The position numbers and the translations under genes are program-made. This document shows positions 1 through 7,168 of a stretch of 12,070 bases of DNA, piece by piece. Origin of the DNA: Neisseriaceae bacterium (GTDB lineage Bacteria > Pseudomonadota > Gammaproteobacteria > Burkholderiales > UBA11063); assembly GCA_947441745.1 (NCBI GenBank), contig CANEUJ010000040.1, positions 1-12,070 of the forward strand. The letters run 5' to 3'. The notes under the pieces were generated by a model that worked only from the letters and a program-made list of their open reading frames with translations, made no database searches and was not told the origin of the DNA. Each line of letters begins with the position of its first letter. Position 1 is the first letter of the stretch.

Positions 1-1381
1 CAAAGCACGAGGCATCAAACTTAGTAAGTTTACTATTTACATCAGTTATTGATTTTTTGAGATTATCTAACTTCTGAAAAATAACTTTATCAGCACCAAT
101 AATTTGGGTTATTTCATCGTCGGTTCTGTTATAAGCAACTAGTTCCGCATGGGTTGGCATATCTATACCATATACATTTGGGAAGCGAACTTGTGGAGCA
201 GCTGAAGCAAGGTATACTTTTTTCGCACCGCATTGTCTTACGATATTTATGATTTCTTTAGACGTTGTGCCACGAACTATAGAGTCATCAACTAGTAATA
301 CGTTTTTATCTTTAAACTCAATTGAAACTGGGCTTAGTTTACTTCTAACTGCAGATTTTCTTTGATTCTGGTCAGCTAGCATAAAGGTTCGACCCATAAA
401 ATGGTTTTTTACAAAACCTTCACGATAAGGTATTTTGAGAGATTCAGCTACTTCGACTGCTGGTACTCTAGAGGTGTCGGGAATAGGTATTACTACATCT
501 ATATCAAGTTTTAGTTCTTTTATGGTTTGTGCTAAGCATCGTCCCATATTGCGTCTTGCTAATTGTACTGACACGTCTTCAATCACAGAATCAGGGCGTG
601 ATAAGTACACAAATTCGAATAAACATATATTTAGCTGTGGCGAAGGATGACAAATTCGGTTTTCTAGTGTTCCATCAAGTTTTATGATAACTGCTTCACC
701 TGGCTTAATAGTTCGAACAAGTTCAAAACCATTTATATCAATAGCACAAGTCTCAGATGATATCATATGAGTAACTTGATTTTCTATGGTTTTTCTACCG
801 ATTACTAATGGGCGTATTCCATTGGGGTCGCGAAAGGCTACAAGTCCATAGTTGGCAATTAAGCTAACGACAGCATACCCACCTTTGATTCTTTGGTTTA
901 GATTGGTGATAGCATCAAAGATTTTATCATTAGTCAAATCTTTATGTACTGTCAGTTGTTCAAGTTCAAAAGCAAAAACATTAGTAAGAATTTCAGAGTC
1001 AGAATGAGTGCGTACATGTCTATGGTTTTTTGTAAGCACATCATCACGAAGTTTATTTGCATTAACAAGATTACCATTATGAGCAAGCATTATTCCAAAA
1101 GGGGAATTGACATAAAAAGGGTGAGCCTCATCTGGGTTGTTAGCAGCCCCTGCCGTTGGATAACGAACATGACCAATACCAGCATTACCTTTAAGGTAGG
1201 TCATATCTTGTTCGGTAATAACCTCTTTAACGAGACCTAAGTCTTTTTTCAGGTGCATTAGGTTACCATCCATAGTTGCAATGCCTGCGGCTTGTTGCCC
1301 ACGATGCTGGAGACTTTTTAGACTATTAACTAGAGCATAGTTAATGGGAGATGACGATACAATGCCTATAATTCCGCACAT
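1..1381 (-). CDS. purF: Amidophosphoribosyltransferase, 3' end cut by window edge
   Basis: Catalyses the first committed step of de novo purine synthesis: PRPP plus glutamine gives 5-phosphoribosylamine, in the cytoplasm. The frame is open from the ATG at 1379-1381 to the left edge, giving 460 residues; the family is about 505, so roughly 45 C-terminal residues lie outside. The N-terminus reads MCGIIGIV, so Cys2 becomes the N-terminal nucleophile of the class II glutaminase domain after Met removal. HVRYPTAG follows in that domain. The PRPP-binding motif LLVDDSIVRGTT is present, with its Asp pair at residues 365-366. The start is supported by Cys2 and by AAGGAT a few bases upstream. It lies 35 nt downstream of cvpA, so it is probably the last gene of the folC-cvpA operon seen here. 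No active-site change is visible. Confidence 0.97.
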   Translation of the reverse strand, partial: MCGIIGIVSSSPINYALVNSLKSLQHRGQQAAGIATMDGNLMHLKKDLGLVKEVITEQDMTYLKGNAGIGHVRYPTAGAANNPDEAHPFYVNSPFGIMLAHNGNLVNANKLRDDVLTKNHRHVRTHSDSEILTNVFAFELEQLTVHKDLTNDKIFDAITNLNQRIKGGYAVVSLIANYGLVAFRDPNGIRPLVIGRKTIENQVTHMISSETCAIDINGFELVRTIKPGEAVIIKLDGTLENRICHPSPQLNICLFEFVYLSRPDSVIEDVSVQLARRNMGRCLAQTIKELKLDIDVVIPIPDTSRVPAVEVAESLKIPYREGFVKNHFMGRTFMLADQNQRKSAVRSKLSPVSIEFKDKNVLLVDDSIVRGTTSKEIINIVRQCGAKKVYLASAAPQVRFPNVYGIDMPTHAELVAYNRTDDEITQIIGADKVIFQKLDNLKKSITDVNSKLTKFDASCF

Positions 1382-1416
1382 AGAAGATCCTTAAAAACTT
1401 ATAGAATTATACCACA

Positions 1417-1929
1417 CTAAACAGGTGCTATTATAGGTGGTTTTGGTAATTCATTAATATGGTTTGATATTGATTTAGTAATCCAAGTAACAGTTGGAGT
1501 TAGAATAAAGTTGAGACGCGATTTTTGCCAAGAATGATCTTTATCAATTTGGAATGTTTCGACTATAAATACTAAGATGGCACATATTAGTATTCCGCGT
1601 ATAGCCCCAAACAAAGCACCAAGTAGATAGTTGAGACCACCTAGGCCAATACTTTTTATTATTGAAGCAGATAGTTTTTTGATTATTGCGATTAAAATCG
1701 CAACCAATATAAAAGCAATAACAAATACAATAAATCCTCTAAGAAGAGTATTGGTAATGCTATTTGGTATTTTAGCTTCTATGAAGTTTCCAAAATGTTG
1801 CATGACTGCAAAAGCAATAAACCAAACACTTAGAGATAATAACTCGTTTATTGCTCCCCTAAAAAGAGCAATTATTGTTGAAACAGCAATTATGCATAAA
1901 AAAATTGCATCATAATTAGCACTAAGCAT
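1417..1929 (-). CDS. cvpA: CvpA family inner-membrane protein
   Basis: 170 residues with four predicted membrane helices, at about 7-23, 30-46, 62-86 and 103-125. The N-terminal pattern (DAIFLCIIAVS, then a short basic turn FRG and the helix ELLSLSVWFIAFAV) is typical of CvpA. The family was named for a role in colicin V production in E. coli; its molecular function is not settled, and work in enteric bacteria links it to envelope stress tolerance. The start codon lies 2 nt after the stop of the SPOR-domain gene, and purF follows after 35 nt. This cvpA-purF order is the classic one in proteobacteria and supports both calls. The tail after residue about 125 is hydrophilic and ends in a proline-rich stretch. 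Confidence 0.9.
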   Translation of the reverse strand: MLSANYDAIFLCIIAVSTIIALFRGAINELLSLSVWFIAFAVMQHFGNFIEAKIPNSITNTLLRGFIVFVIAFILVAILIAIIKKLSASIIKSIGLGGLNYLLGALFGAIRGILICAILVFIVETFQIDKDHSWQKSRLNFILTPTVTWITKSISNHINELPKPPIIAPV

Positions 1930-1931
1930 CT

Positions 1932-2636
1932 TTAGTCATCACTTGAATTGATATCTTTCAACATACGTTCCGCATCAGTTTGGTTGCTAAAAGGTCCAGT
2001 GCGTAAACGATAAACTGTTCCTTTTGGCGTATCAACACTTTGGATAATTGTTTTAATGTCTTTATTTGCAAAAGTGTTTTGCATTTGAATTAGCTTGTTT
2101 TTGTCACTACTTGCTATTAGTTGAACATAATAGCGTGGTTTTGTACTAGGTTTACTTTGACCATTTAAAATATCTTCAGGAGATAAAGTTGTTTTTGGAG
2201 TATCTATTACGATTCTTGGTTTCAAAGTTTGAGTTTCTGTGCTTTTGGTATCAATGTTCAAAATTGTAACTGGTGTATTAGCTCCACTAGGACTTGAAGC
2301 AATATCTGAGCTAGAAGCTTTTATAGGCAAAGCAACTGGTGTAGAAGATGTTTCTTTAGGTGGGGTGGCTGATTCAGCTATAATAGGATCTGATGCTGAA
2401 AATACTTGACTTGCTGTAGGCTTTGATGCAACAGGGCTAGTATTTCTTATTTCGACACTAACTGGGTTTTTTAGTTGATCAATTGGTGTCACATGACTAG
2501 TAACTTTAACTAGGATAACAAGAGCAAATATTAGCAAGAACAAGCTACCAATTAGGCGACGTCTAGCTTTGGTTTTTTTGTTTTCGGTTAATTTTATTAG
2601 ATGGCTTTTATTTTTACCATAAAAATTAGTTTGCAT
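1932..2636 (-). CDS. SPOR-domain membrane protein (DedD-like)
   Basis: 234 residues with bitopic architecture: a basic cytoplasmic N-terminus (ENKKTKARRR), one membrane helix at about 28-46, a long Ser/Thr/Pro/Ala-rich periplasmic linker at about 50-165, and a C-terminal SPOR domain at about 167-232 beginning PRYYVQLIAS and containing VYRLRTGPF. SPOR domains bind denuded septal peptidoglycan, and DedD-type proteins act in cell division. The position between folC and cvpA is where dedD sits in E. coli and where similar genes sit in betaproteobacteria, so a division role is a reasonable inference. The linker is low-complexity and probably fast evolving. The stop is 2 nt before cvpA and the start 10 nt after folC, consistent with one transcript. 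No symbol is given because only the SPOR domain and layout, not the whole sequence, match DedD. Confidence 0.85.
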   Translation of the reverse strand: MQTNFYGKNKSHLIKLTENKKTKARRRLIGSLFLLIFALVILVKVTSHVTPIDQLKNPVSVEIRNTSPVASKPTASQVFSASDPIIAESATPPKETSSTPVALPIKASSSDIASSPSGANTPVTILNIDTKSTETQTLKPRIVIDTPKTTLSPEDILNGQSKPSTKPRYYVQLIASSDKNKLIQMQNTFANKDIKTIIQSVDTPKGTVYRLRTGPFSNQTDAERMLKDINSSDD

Positions 2637-2646
2637 GATTATGTCC

Positions 2647-3888
2647 TTATCGTCTTAATTGTCCAATGATTTTATGGGCTTCTTCAACAACCAGAAATGA
2701 TCCAAAGCATATGATTCTGGCGTTCTCTATTTTGGAAGCGTTTTGATATGCTTTAGCTATACTATCACATTCTATAATTTGTGAGTTATTTATACCTTGT
2801 TCTATTAGTATTTTTGCGATACTATTAGTATCCATGCTTCGAGTTGTATTTGTTTTAGCAATAAACCATTTATCAAATTTATCGGCACAAAGTTTGATAA
2901 CTTCTACGGCATCTTTATCTTTGGCAATTCCAAATACTGCCACATTTTGTGCTGCAAACGGCAATTTTAGCATATTTGAGAGCATAGTGGTTACAGAGTG
3001 TGGGTTATGAGCAACATCAAGAATTATTTGCGGGTTTCCTGGTAAAACTTGAAAACGCCCAATTAATGTTGTTTTAAGTAGCCCAGTTTTTATCATCCCA
3101 GTACTTATTGGGAAGCTATTCTTAAGTTCATGTAAAATTGATAAACTAAGAGCTACATTATTAGCTTGTATATCACCACGAAGTGATGGTTATGGTAGGC
3201 TATAAAATGTTTTATCCTTACACCAGACATCAAAACTTAGTTCATGACGGTTTACTCCAAAATCAGTACCAAATATTTGAAGATTTGCACCGATTGCTTT
3301 AGCATTATTAATAAGACTTAGGGGAGGGTTGTCACCCCCAAAAAAAGCTAACTTGTTTTGTCTATATATTCCAGATTTTTGATAGCCAATCGCATCAATA
3401 GTATCGCCTAGTATATCCATGTGATCAAAATCTACATTGGTAACTGCACTAATAGTTGGTTCAAATAAATTAGTTATATCATTAAGCCCGCCAATACCAA
3501 CTTCAATTATTGCAATATCAATTTTGTGCTTTATAAAGATTTTGTGTGCTACTAAGGTGAAAGTCTTAAATAAACCAATACCATCAGTATGGCTAATTAT
3601 TTCAGATAGGGTGTTTTCAAGAGTTTCATTATCAATAGGCTTATTGTTTATGCATATTCGTTCATTGTAATTAAATACATGGGGTGAAGTGAAGGTGCCA
3701 ACATTAAACCCAGCAATAGTTAGGATTGTAGTTAAATAAGCACACACTGAGCCTTTACCATTAGTGCCGCCAACTAGTATTATTGGGTATGTGGGTTTAA
3801 TATTGAGTATTTTAATAAGTTTTGTGATATCAATATTATTGTTGACTGGGTTTTGTAATAACTTAGAGATTAGATTGTTTAACTCCAT
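2647..3888 (-). pseudogene. folC: Bifunctional folylpolyglutamate/dihydrofolate synthase, interrupted by in-frame TAA
   Basis: FolC adds glutamates to folates and, in many bacteria, makes dihydrofolate from dihydropteroate. The frame from ATG 3886-3888 to TAA 2647-2649 is 413 codons, a normal family length, but codon 233 (3190-3192) is TAA. The N-terminal part has the P-loop GGTNGKGS (40-47), TSPH (67-70), EVGIGG (129-134), DFDHMD (153-158) and the Lys of QKSGIY (K171). The C-terminal part keeps GRFQVLPG and DVAHNPH (codons 291-297). Both halves are in the same frame with no indel. The stop falls in an L-P-stop-P-S-L-R-G context where relatives have a sense residue, often Leu as I recall; TTA to TAA would be one change. 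The ATG at 3094-3096 lacks a good ribosome binding site, so separate translation of the second half is unlikely. The start overlaps the upstream 126-aa gene by 10 nt, suggesting coupling. GGLNDITN differs from the commoner GGRLDATN form. It could be a real nonsense mutation or a sequence error. Confidence 0.9.
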
Positions 3889-4259
3889 TGTAGAAACATC
3901 CGTAAGTTTTTATATTCATTAATTGGGACGCTGTCTAAATATATAGGTATGGTAATTTTGGAGTTGTTATATTCAAGATTAATCATAGTTAATAAAAAAG
4001 TTATTTGGCGACAATTAATTAGTAGAGCTTCATAGGATTTATTATTTTTATATAAGGTGAATTTTGAGTTTTCGGTATCTATGTCCAGTTTATATTGAGT
4101 TCGCAAAGAAAATGCTAGAAAATATAAAGCAATAAAAATAAGTCCTAGATAACTAGCAAAAAAAATTGAAATAGAGATAATAACCAAACTAATTAATAAT
4201 GTAGCAACTAACCATATTTTGGATAGGTGGGGTTTTATATTAATTAGTTTGGTTTGCAT
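3879..4259 (-). CDS. Small two-helix membrane protein of unknown function
   Basis: 126 residues. A hydrophobic block at about 14-55 is long enough for two membrane helices (one starting at IWLVATLLISLVIISI, the next around LGLIFIALYFLAF). It is followed by a soluble segment of about 70 residues that looks beta-rich. The layout of two N-terminal helices and a small cytoplasmic domain resembles YgfX/CptA-type proteins, but I cannot show homology from motifs. It overlaps folC by 10 nt and follows the 116-aa acidic gene by 8 nt. Its own ribosome binding site is weak, so it is probably translated by coupling. In many proteobacteria accD sits directly upstream of folC; here this pair occupies that place. 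Its conserved neighbours and lack of stops support a real gene. Confidence 0.72.
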   Translation of the reverse strand: MQTKLINIKPHLSKIWLVATLLISLVIISISIFFASYLGLIFIALYFLAFSLRTQYKLDIDTENSKFTLYKNNKSYEALLINCRQITFLLTMINLEYNNSKITIPIYLDSVPINEYKNLRMFLQWS

Positions 4260-4267
4260 GTGCTTAA

Positions 4268-4618
4268 TTAGTGTAAAGTATTCTCAGGCTCATCATTAGT
4301 AATGTCTACCATTGTTGGATAAATTTCAACATCAAACCATTCCCAAAACATTTTAAGCGTTAGGTCAACTGGCCAAGTGTTTTCATCTTCAGTCCAAGAT
4401 GCTAGTTCTAGTGCAAATAAATCAGCAAATTTTTCATCTACGAAGTTAATACCATCTTCAATTTCTCCAACCTCAGGAATCAAATAAGAATTGCAATCAA
4501 TTCTGATGCTTTCAAGGGTAATTTCTTGGTTTAAATCATCAAATGAATTGTTAATCCAATCTAAAAATGGTTGGCGTGGTTTAAGTATAGCAACTGATCG
4601 TTCAACAAAGTAATACAT
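4268..4618 (-). CDS. Small acidic conserved hypothetical protein
   Basis: 116 residues, strongly acidic: by my count 26 Asp/Glu against 6 Lys/Arg. No signal peptide or membrane helix is visible. The N-terminus MYYFVERSVAILKPRQPFLDW and the Trp/Phe-rich segment LKMFWEWFDVEI near residues 88-99 look like conserved blocks. I believe similar small acidic proteins occur in betaproteobacteria, sometimes under loose names, but I cannot confirm a family. It is the first gene of the probable operon leading to folC and purF, with a TATAAT-rich region upstream and the two-helix membrane protein 8 nt downstream. The acidic soluble plus small membrane protein pairing is reminiscent of SdhE-YgfX neighbours in enterics, but this protein is longer and has no recognisable SdhE motif. 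Function unknown. Confidence 0.75.
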   Translation of the reverse strand: MYYFVERSVAILKPRQPFLDWINNSFDDLNQEITLESIRIDCNSYLIPEVGEIEDGINFVDEKFADLFALELASWTEDENTWPVDLTLKMFWEWFDVEIYPTMVDITNDEPENTLH

Positions 4619-4642
4619 GACTAATCCTAAAAAACTTTAAGT

Positions 4643-4671
4643 ATAATATTATATCTTATTTCTACTGTTAC
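4643..4671 (-). promoter_or_regulatory. Possible sigma70-type promoter for the acidic-protein/folC/purF operon
   Basis: On the minus strand, GTAACA (4666-4671, 4 of 6 matches to TTGACA) and TATTAT (4643-4648, 5 of 6 to TATAAT) are 17 nt apart, about 25 nt before the ATG of the acidic protein. A perfect TATAAT overlaps at 4648-4653 but has no fair -35 at the right distance. The region is very AT-rich, so chance matches are likely. Confidence 0.35.
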
Positions 4672-4701
4672 ACACACATAATTCCAGCTATTTTTTGGTT
4701 A

Positions 4702-4740
4702 CCCCATCGTTTTTTTGGGGCATCCCATTGACTGATGGGA
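4702..4740. other. Two small inverted repeats after scoB
   Basis: Part of the 152-nt gene-free interval 4619-4770. A perfect hairpin TCCCAT-TGACTG-ATGGGA lies at 4723-4740. A second, CCCC (4702-4705) with GGGG (4717-4720), encloses a run of seven T on the plus strand. CCCAT (4703-4707) can alternatively pair with ATGGG (4735-4739). On the transcribed minus strand no U-run follows either stem, so this is not a standard Rho-independent terminator. It may still protect the 3' end of the scoAB message. Confidence 0.3.
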
Positions 4741-4770
4741 ATAATCCTCTAAATACTGCACTTGCAACAT

Positions 4771-5427
4771 TTAAATTACCATTTCTTTTATGTTTTTATC
4801 TATAATTAGTTTTGCTTTTGTGGCTTTTATGATTTCGTCAACTGATACCCCAGGGGCGTGTTCTAATAGTTTTAGTCCATTCTTTGTGACTTTTATCGTG
4901 GCTAATTCAGTGACAATCAAGTTAACTACTCCAGTACCAGTTAGTGGCAAGGTGCATTTAGGGAGTATTTTACTGGAGCCATCTTTTGTTACATGTTGCA
5001 TTACTACAATTACATGTTTTGCCCCAACAACAAGATCCATCGCACCCCCCATACCTTTTAGTTTTTTCCCAGGTATCATCCAGTTTGCGATGTCACCATT
5101 TTCGTCAACTTCCATAGCCCCTAGGATGGTAAGATCAACTTTACCGCCTCTAATCATAGCGAAAGATTCAGTGGCTGAGAAATAAGACGAACCAGGCATT
5201 TCAGTAATGGTTTGTTTCCCTGCGTTAATAAGATCGGGATCAATTTCATCCTCAGTTGGGAATGGGCCAATACCAAGCATCCCGTTTTCACTTTGAAGTA
5301 TTACATCCATATCTTTAGGTATGTAGTTTGCAACTAAAGTTGGAATTCCAATGCCCAAATTTACATAATATCCAGCATGAATTTCTTTGGCGACCCTAGA
5401 TGCCATTTGTTCTCTAGTTAAAGCCAT
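4771..5427 (-). CDS. scoB: 3-oxoacid (succinyl-CoA:acetoacetate) CoA-transferase, subunit B
   Basis: 218 residues, the usual size for the beta subunit. With subunit A it moves CoA between succinyl-CoA and a 3-oxoacid such as acetoacetate, allowing use or formation of ketone bodies or polyhydroxybutyrate intermediates in the cytoplasm. The family I CoA-transferase signature QSENGMLG is at 45-52, and E47 is the catalytic Glu that forms the CoA thioester. GIGIPTL (25-31) precedes it. The start codon overlaps the scoA stop by one base (TAATG), and a strong AAGGAG lies just upstream, so the subunits are probably made in matched amounts. An acetate CoA-transferase of the AtoDA type has the same architecture and cannot be excluded; the physiological acyl acceptor is inferred. 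Confidence 0.93.
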   Translation of the reverse strand: MALTREQMASRVAKEIHAGYYVNLGIGIPTLVANYIPKDMDVILQSENGMLGIGPFPTEDEIDPDLINAGKQTITEMPGSSYFSATESFAMIRGGKVDLTILGAMEVDENGDIANWMIPGKKLKGMGGAMDLVVGAKHVIVVMQHVTKDGSSKILPKCTLPLTGTGVVNLIVTELATIKVTKNGLKLLEHAPGVSVDEIIKATKAKLIIDKNIKEMVI

Positions 5428-6122
5428 TAATTACTCCTTGTGGTACGATTTTCAATGCGTTTTTCATAATTGCTACCTTGAAATATACGTTTCACGTATA
5501 TACCTGGAGTATGTACCATATCAGGATTAATTGAACCTACTGGAACGAGCTCTTCAACTTCAGCTATAGTTACTCGTCCTGCTGTTGCAACTATTGGGTT
5601 AAAGTTACGTGCTGTCTTACGATATACTAGATTTCCTAGAGCATCTCCCTTCCAAGCTTTTACTATAGCAAAATCTGTCGTGATAGATTCTTCTAATATA
5701 TAGTTTCGCCCATTATAGACTCTAACTTCTTTGTTAGTGGCAACTATTGTACCCGCTCCAGTTGGAGTAAAGAAGGCTGGAATACCAGCACCTCCAGCAC
5801 GAAGTTTTTCAGCCAAGGTACCTTGAGGTGTAGCTTCTAGTTCAATCTCTCCGGATAATACTAATCGTTCAAATAGTTTGTTTTCACCTACATAACTTGA
5901 AATCATCTTTTTAATTTGAGGTTTTTGGAGAAGTAACCCAATCCCAAAATCATCAATTCCAGCATTATTTGAGACGCAGGTTAAGTTTTTAACATCTAGT
6001 TTCACAAGTGCTGCTATACAGTTTTCTGGTATGCCACAAATCCCAAAACCTCCAATAGCAATAGTTGCCCCGTCAAAAACGTCCCGTATTGCAATATCAG
6101 CATTTGCTACAATTTTGTTCAT
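5427..6122 (-). CDS. scoA: 3-oxoacid (succinyl-CoA:acetoacetate) CoA-transferase, subunit A
   Basis: 231 residues, the usual length for the alpha subunit. The CoA-transferase family I signature is intact near residues 17-31 (DGATIAIGGFGICGIP). Further conserved blocks are CVSNNAG, the TPQGTLAEKLRAGGAGIPAF segment near 98-117, and PVGSINPDMVHTPGIYV close to the C-terminus. It is followed by scoB with a one-base stop/start overlap, and the two together form the active heteromer. Upstream lie only about 42 nt before the rpsI terminator hairpin, so a promoter must fit there; the ATG is preceded by GGGGG at short spacing. I see no clear -10/-35 pair in that stretch. The substrate call is by family; an AtoD-type role is the main alternative. 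Confidence 0.93.
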   Translation of the reverse strand: MNKIVANADIAIRDVFDGATIAIGGFGICGIPENCIAALVKLDVKNLTCVSNNAGIDDFGIGLLLQKPQIKKMISSYVGENKLFERLVLSGEIELEATPQGTLAEKLRAGGAGIPAFFTPTGAGTIVATNKEVRVYNGRNYILEESITTDFAIVKAWKGDALGNLVYRKTARNFNPIVATAGRVTIAEVEELVPVGSINPDMVHTPGIYVKRIFQGSNYEKRIENRTTRSN

Positions 6123-6164
6123 TTAACCCCCAGTAATAGTTAATTTTATTAACAATTGTAACAC

Positions 6165-6193
6165 AAAAAACCCGCAATAGATGCGGGTTTTTT
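6165..6193 (-). terminator. Rho-independent terminator after rpsI, symmetrical
   Basis: AAAAAACCCGCA (6165-6176) and TGCGGGTTTTTT (6182-6193) are perfect complements separated by five bases (ATAGA). The GC core is CCCGCA/TGCGGG with an A-run on one side and a T-run on the other, so it can terminate in either direction. It starts about 25 nt beyond the restored rpsI stop and separates the ribosomal operon from scoAB. Confidence 0.92.
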
Positions 6194-6217
6194 ATATGAG
6201 CTTGTATAAGTGCCAGA

Positions 6218-6609
6218 TTAACGTTTAGAGAATTGTTTTCTTCTACGTGCTTTTCTGAAACCACATTTTTTACGTTCAACTTCACGAGCGTCACGAGTTA
6301 CAAATCCTGCTTTACTTAGAATTGGTTTAATTCTGGGTTAAAATCAAGTAATGCACGTGTAATACCGTGTTTAACTGCTCCTGCTTGACCAGATTCACCA
6401 CCACCTTCAACATTAACCATAATATTGAAAGAAGATAAGTGTTCAGTAAGTTCTAGTGGTTGACGAACTATCATGCAGTTAGTAGGGCGTGAAAAATATT
6501 CTTCATAACCTTTATGATTAACTACAATCTTTCCATCGCCTTTAGCTAGGAATACACGAGCTACAGAGCTTTTACGACGTCCCGTACCGTAGTAGTATTG
6601 TCCATTCAT
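6218..6609 (-). pseudogene. rpsI: Small-subunit ribosomal protein S9, frameshifted by one missing base
   Basis: S9 (uS9) belongs to the 30S head, and its C-terminal SKR tail reaches the P-site tRNA. The uninterrupted frame from ATG 6607-6609 gives 97 residues, ending NPELNQF at TAA 6316-6318. In the -1 frame the missing end follows directly: KPILSKAGFVTRDAREVERKK and so on to QFSKR, stop TAA at 6218-6220. The span is 392 nt, one short of 131 codons; one extra A in the AAA run (plus-strand TTT 6326-6328) restores GAA TTA AAA CCA and exactly 130 residues, as in E. coli. The N-terminal motif GTGRRKSSVARV and the block GGGESGQAGA are normal. The start has AAAGGA upstream and lies 11 nt after rplM. 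A full-length S9 is expected in a living cell, so a consensus error is likely, but a true mutation is not excluded. Confidence 0.95.
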
Positions 6610-6620
6610 ATCAAAATCCT

Positions 6621-7052
6621 TTATTCAACTACTAATTGTTTTGGTTGTTGTGCTGTGTGTGGATGGCTAGCATCAGCATACACTTTTAGTTTTTTAAGCA
6701 TTGCATATCCTAAAGGACCTTTAGGTAGCATACCTTTTACTGCATTAATTAGAACTTTTTCTGGAGCTTTAGTCAACATTTCATTAAATGTACGTGAATA
6801 AATACCACCAGGGTAGCCAGTATGACGGTAATAAATTTTTTGTAAAGTTTTACTACCTGTAACAACTAGTTTATCTGCATTGGTAACAACTACAAAGTCA
6901 CCAGTATCCATATGAGGAGTATAGATTGCTTTGTGTTTGCCACGTAAAACGTGAGCTATTTTGGCTGCTAGTCGACCAAGTACTTTGTCCTTGGCGTCAA
7001 CTTCAAACCATTCGTGATTGATATCAGTAGGTTTGGCTGAGAATGTTTTCAT
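6621..7052 (-). CDS. rplM: Large-subunit ribosomal protein L13
   Basis: 143 residues, close to the usual 142. L13 (uL13) is an early-assembly protein that binds 23S rRNA. Visible family blocks are EWFEVDAKDKVLGRLA (14-29), RGKHKAIYTPHMDTGD (37-52), the HTGYPGG motif (77-83) and the KGMLPKGPLGYAM signature (106-118). The C-terminal HTAQQP is typical of proteobacterial L13. AGGA lies about nine bases before the ATG. It heads the conserved rplM-rpsI operon, with a strong promoter at 7137-7165 and a leader of about 77 nt. In E. coli, L13 is reported to control its own operon through the leader; a short hairpin is present here, but its role is inference. Confidence 0.98.
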   Translation of the reverse strand: MKTFSAKPTDINHEWFEVDAKDKVLGRLAAKIAHVLRGKHKAIYTPHMDTGDFVVVTNADKLVVTGSKTLQKIYYRHTGYPGGIYSRTFNEMLTKAPEKVLINAVKGMLPKGPLGYAMLKKLKVYADASHPHTAQQPKQLVVE

Positions 7053-7088
7053 AATACAATTCCTAAAATTCTATTTCTAATATAAAAC

Positions 7089-7101
7089 GGCGCAAAACGC
7101 C
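7089..7101 (-). promoter_or_regulatory. Short hairpin in the rplM leader
   Basis: Within the predicted 5' leader of rplM the RNA reads GGCG-UUUUG-CGCC, a four-base-pair GC stem with a five-base loop, about 37 nt before the start codon. It is the only GC-rich island in an AT-rich leader, which makes it a candidate for autogenous control by L13. Such a short stem may also be chance. Confidence 0.25.
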
Positions 7102-7136
7102 AACGTATGTAAACGGTTTATTAGTGGTAGGGGAAG

Positions 7137-7165
7137 ATTATAGCATAACTTTATTTTTTTATCAC
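7137..7165 (-). promoter_or_regulatory. Sigma70-type promoter for rplM-rpsI
   Basis: On the minus strand a perfect TATAAT (7137-7142) is preceded by TGC, forming an extended -10 (TGCTATAAT). A -35-like GTGATA (7160-7165, 4 of 6 matches to TTGACA) lies 17 nt upstream. Transcription would begin near 7130, giving a leader of about 77 nt before the rplM ATG. The -35 lies just 3 nt beyond the dacB stop, so dacB and this promoter are almost contiguous and no terminator separates them. Confidence 0.75.
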
Positions 7166-7168
7166 ATA

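Noticed and set aside
944..1240. Plus-strand 98-aa frame opposite purF
   Set aside because: It lies antisense to conserved purF sequence (glutaminase domain) and shows no recognisable motif.
2647..3096. FolC C-terminal half as a separate 149-aa gene from ATG 3094-3096
   Set aside because: There is no ribosome binding site before the ATG, and the upstream 31 codons back to the TAA still encode FolC-like sequence in the same frame.
4790..5185. Plus-strand 131-aa frame opposite scoB
   Set aside because: It lies antisense to a clear scoB coding region, has no ribosome binding site, and its hydrophobic look is the complement of scoB codons.
6097..6294. Minus-strand 65-aa frame beginning inside the rpsI 3' region
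   Set aside because: It reads the S9 C-terminal codons in the wrong frame, runs through the terminator hairpin and into scoA, and has no family features.
6316..6332. Programmed -1 frameshifting in rpsI
   Set aside because: A-TTA-AAC is not a full X-XXY-YYZ slippery site, because UUA re-pairs poorly on AUU, and S9 is not known to me to need recoding. A missing base is simpler.
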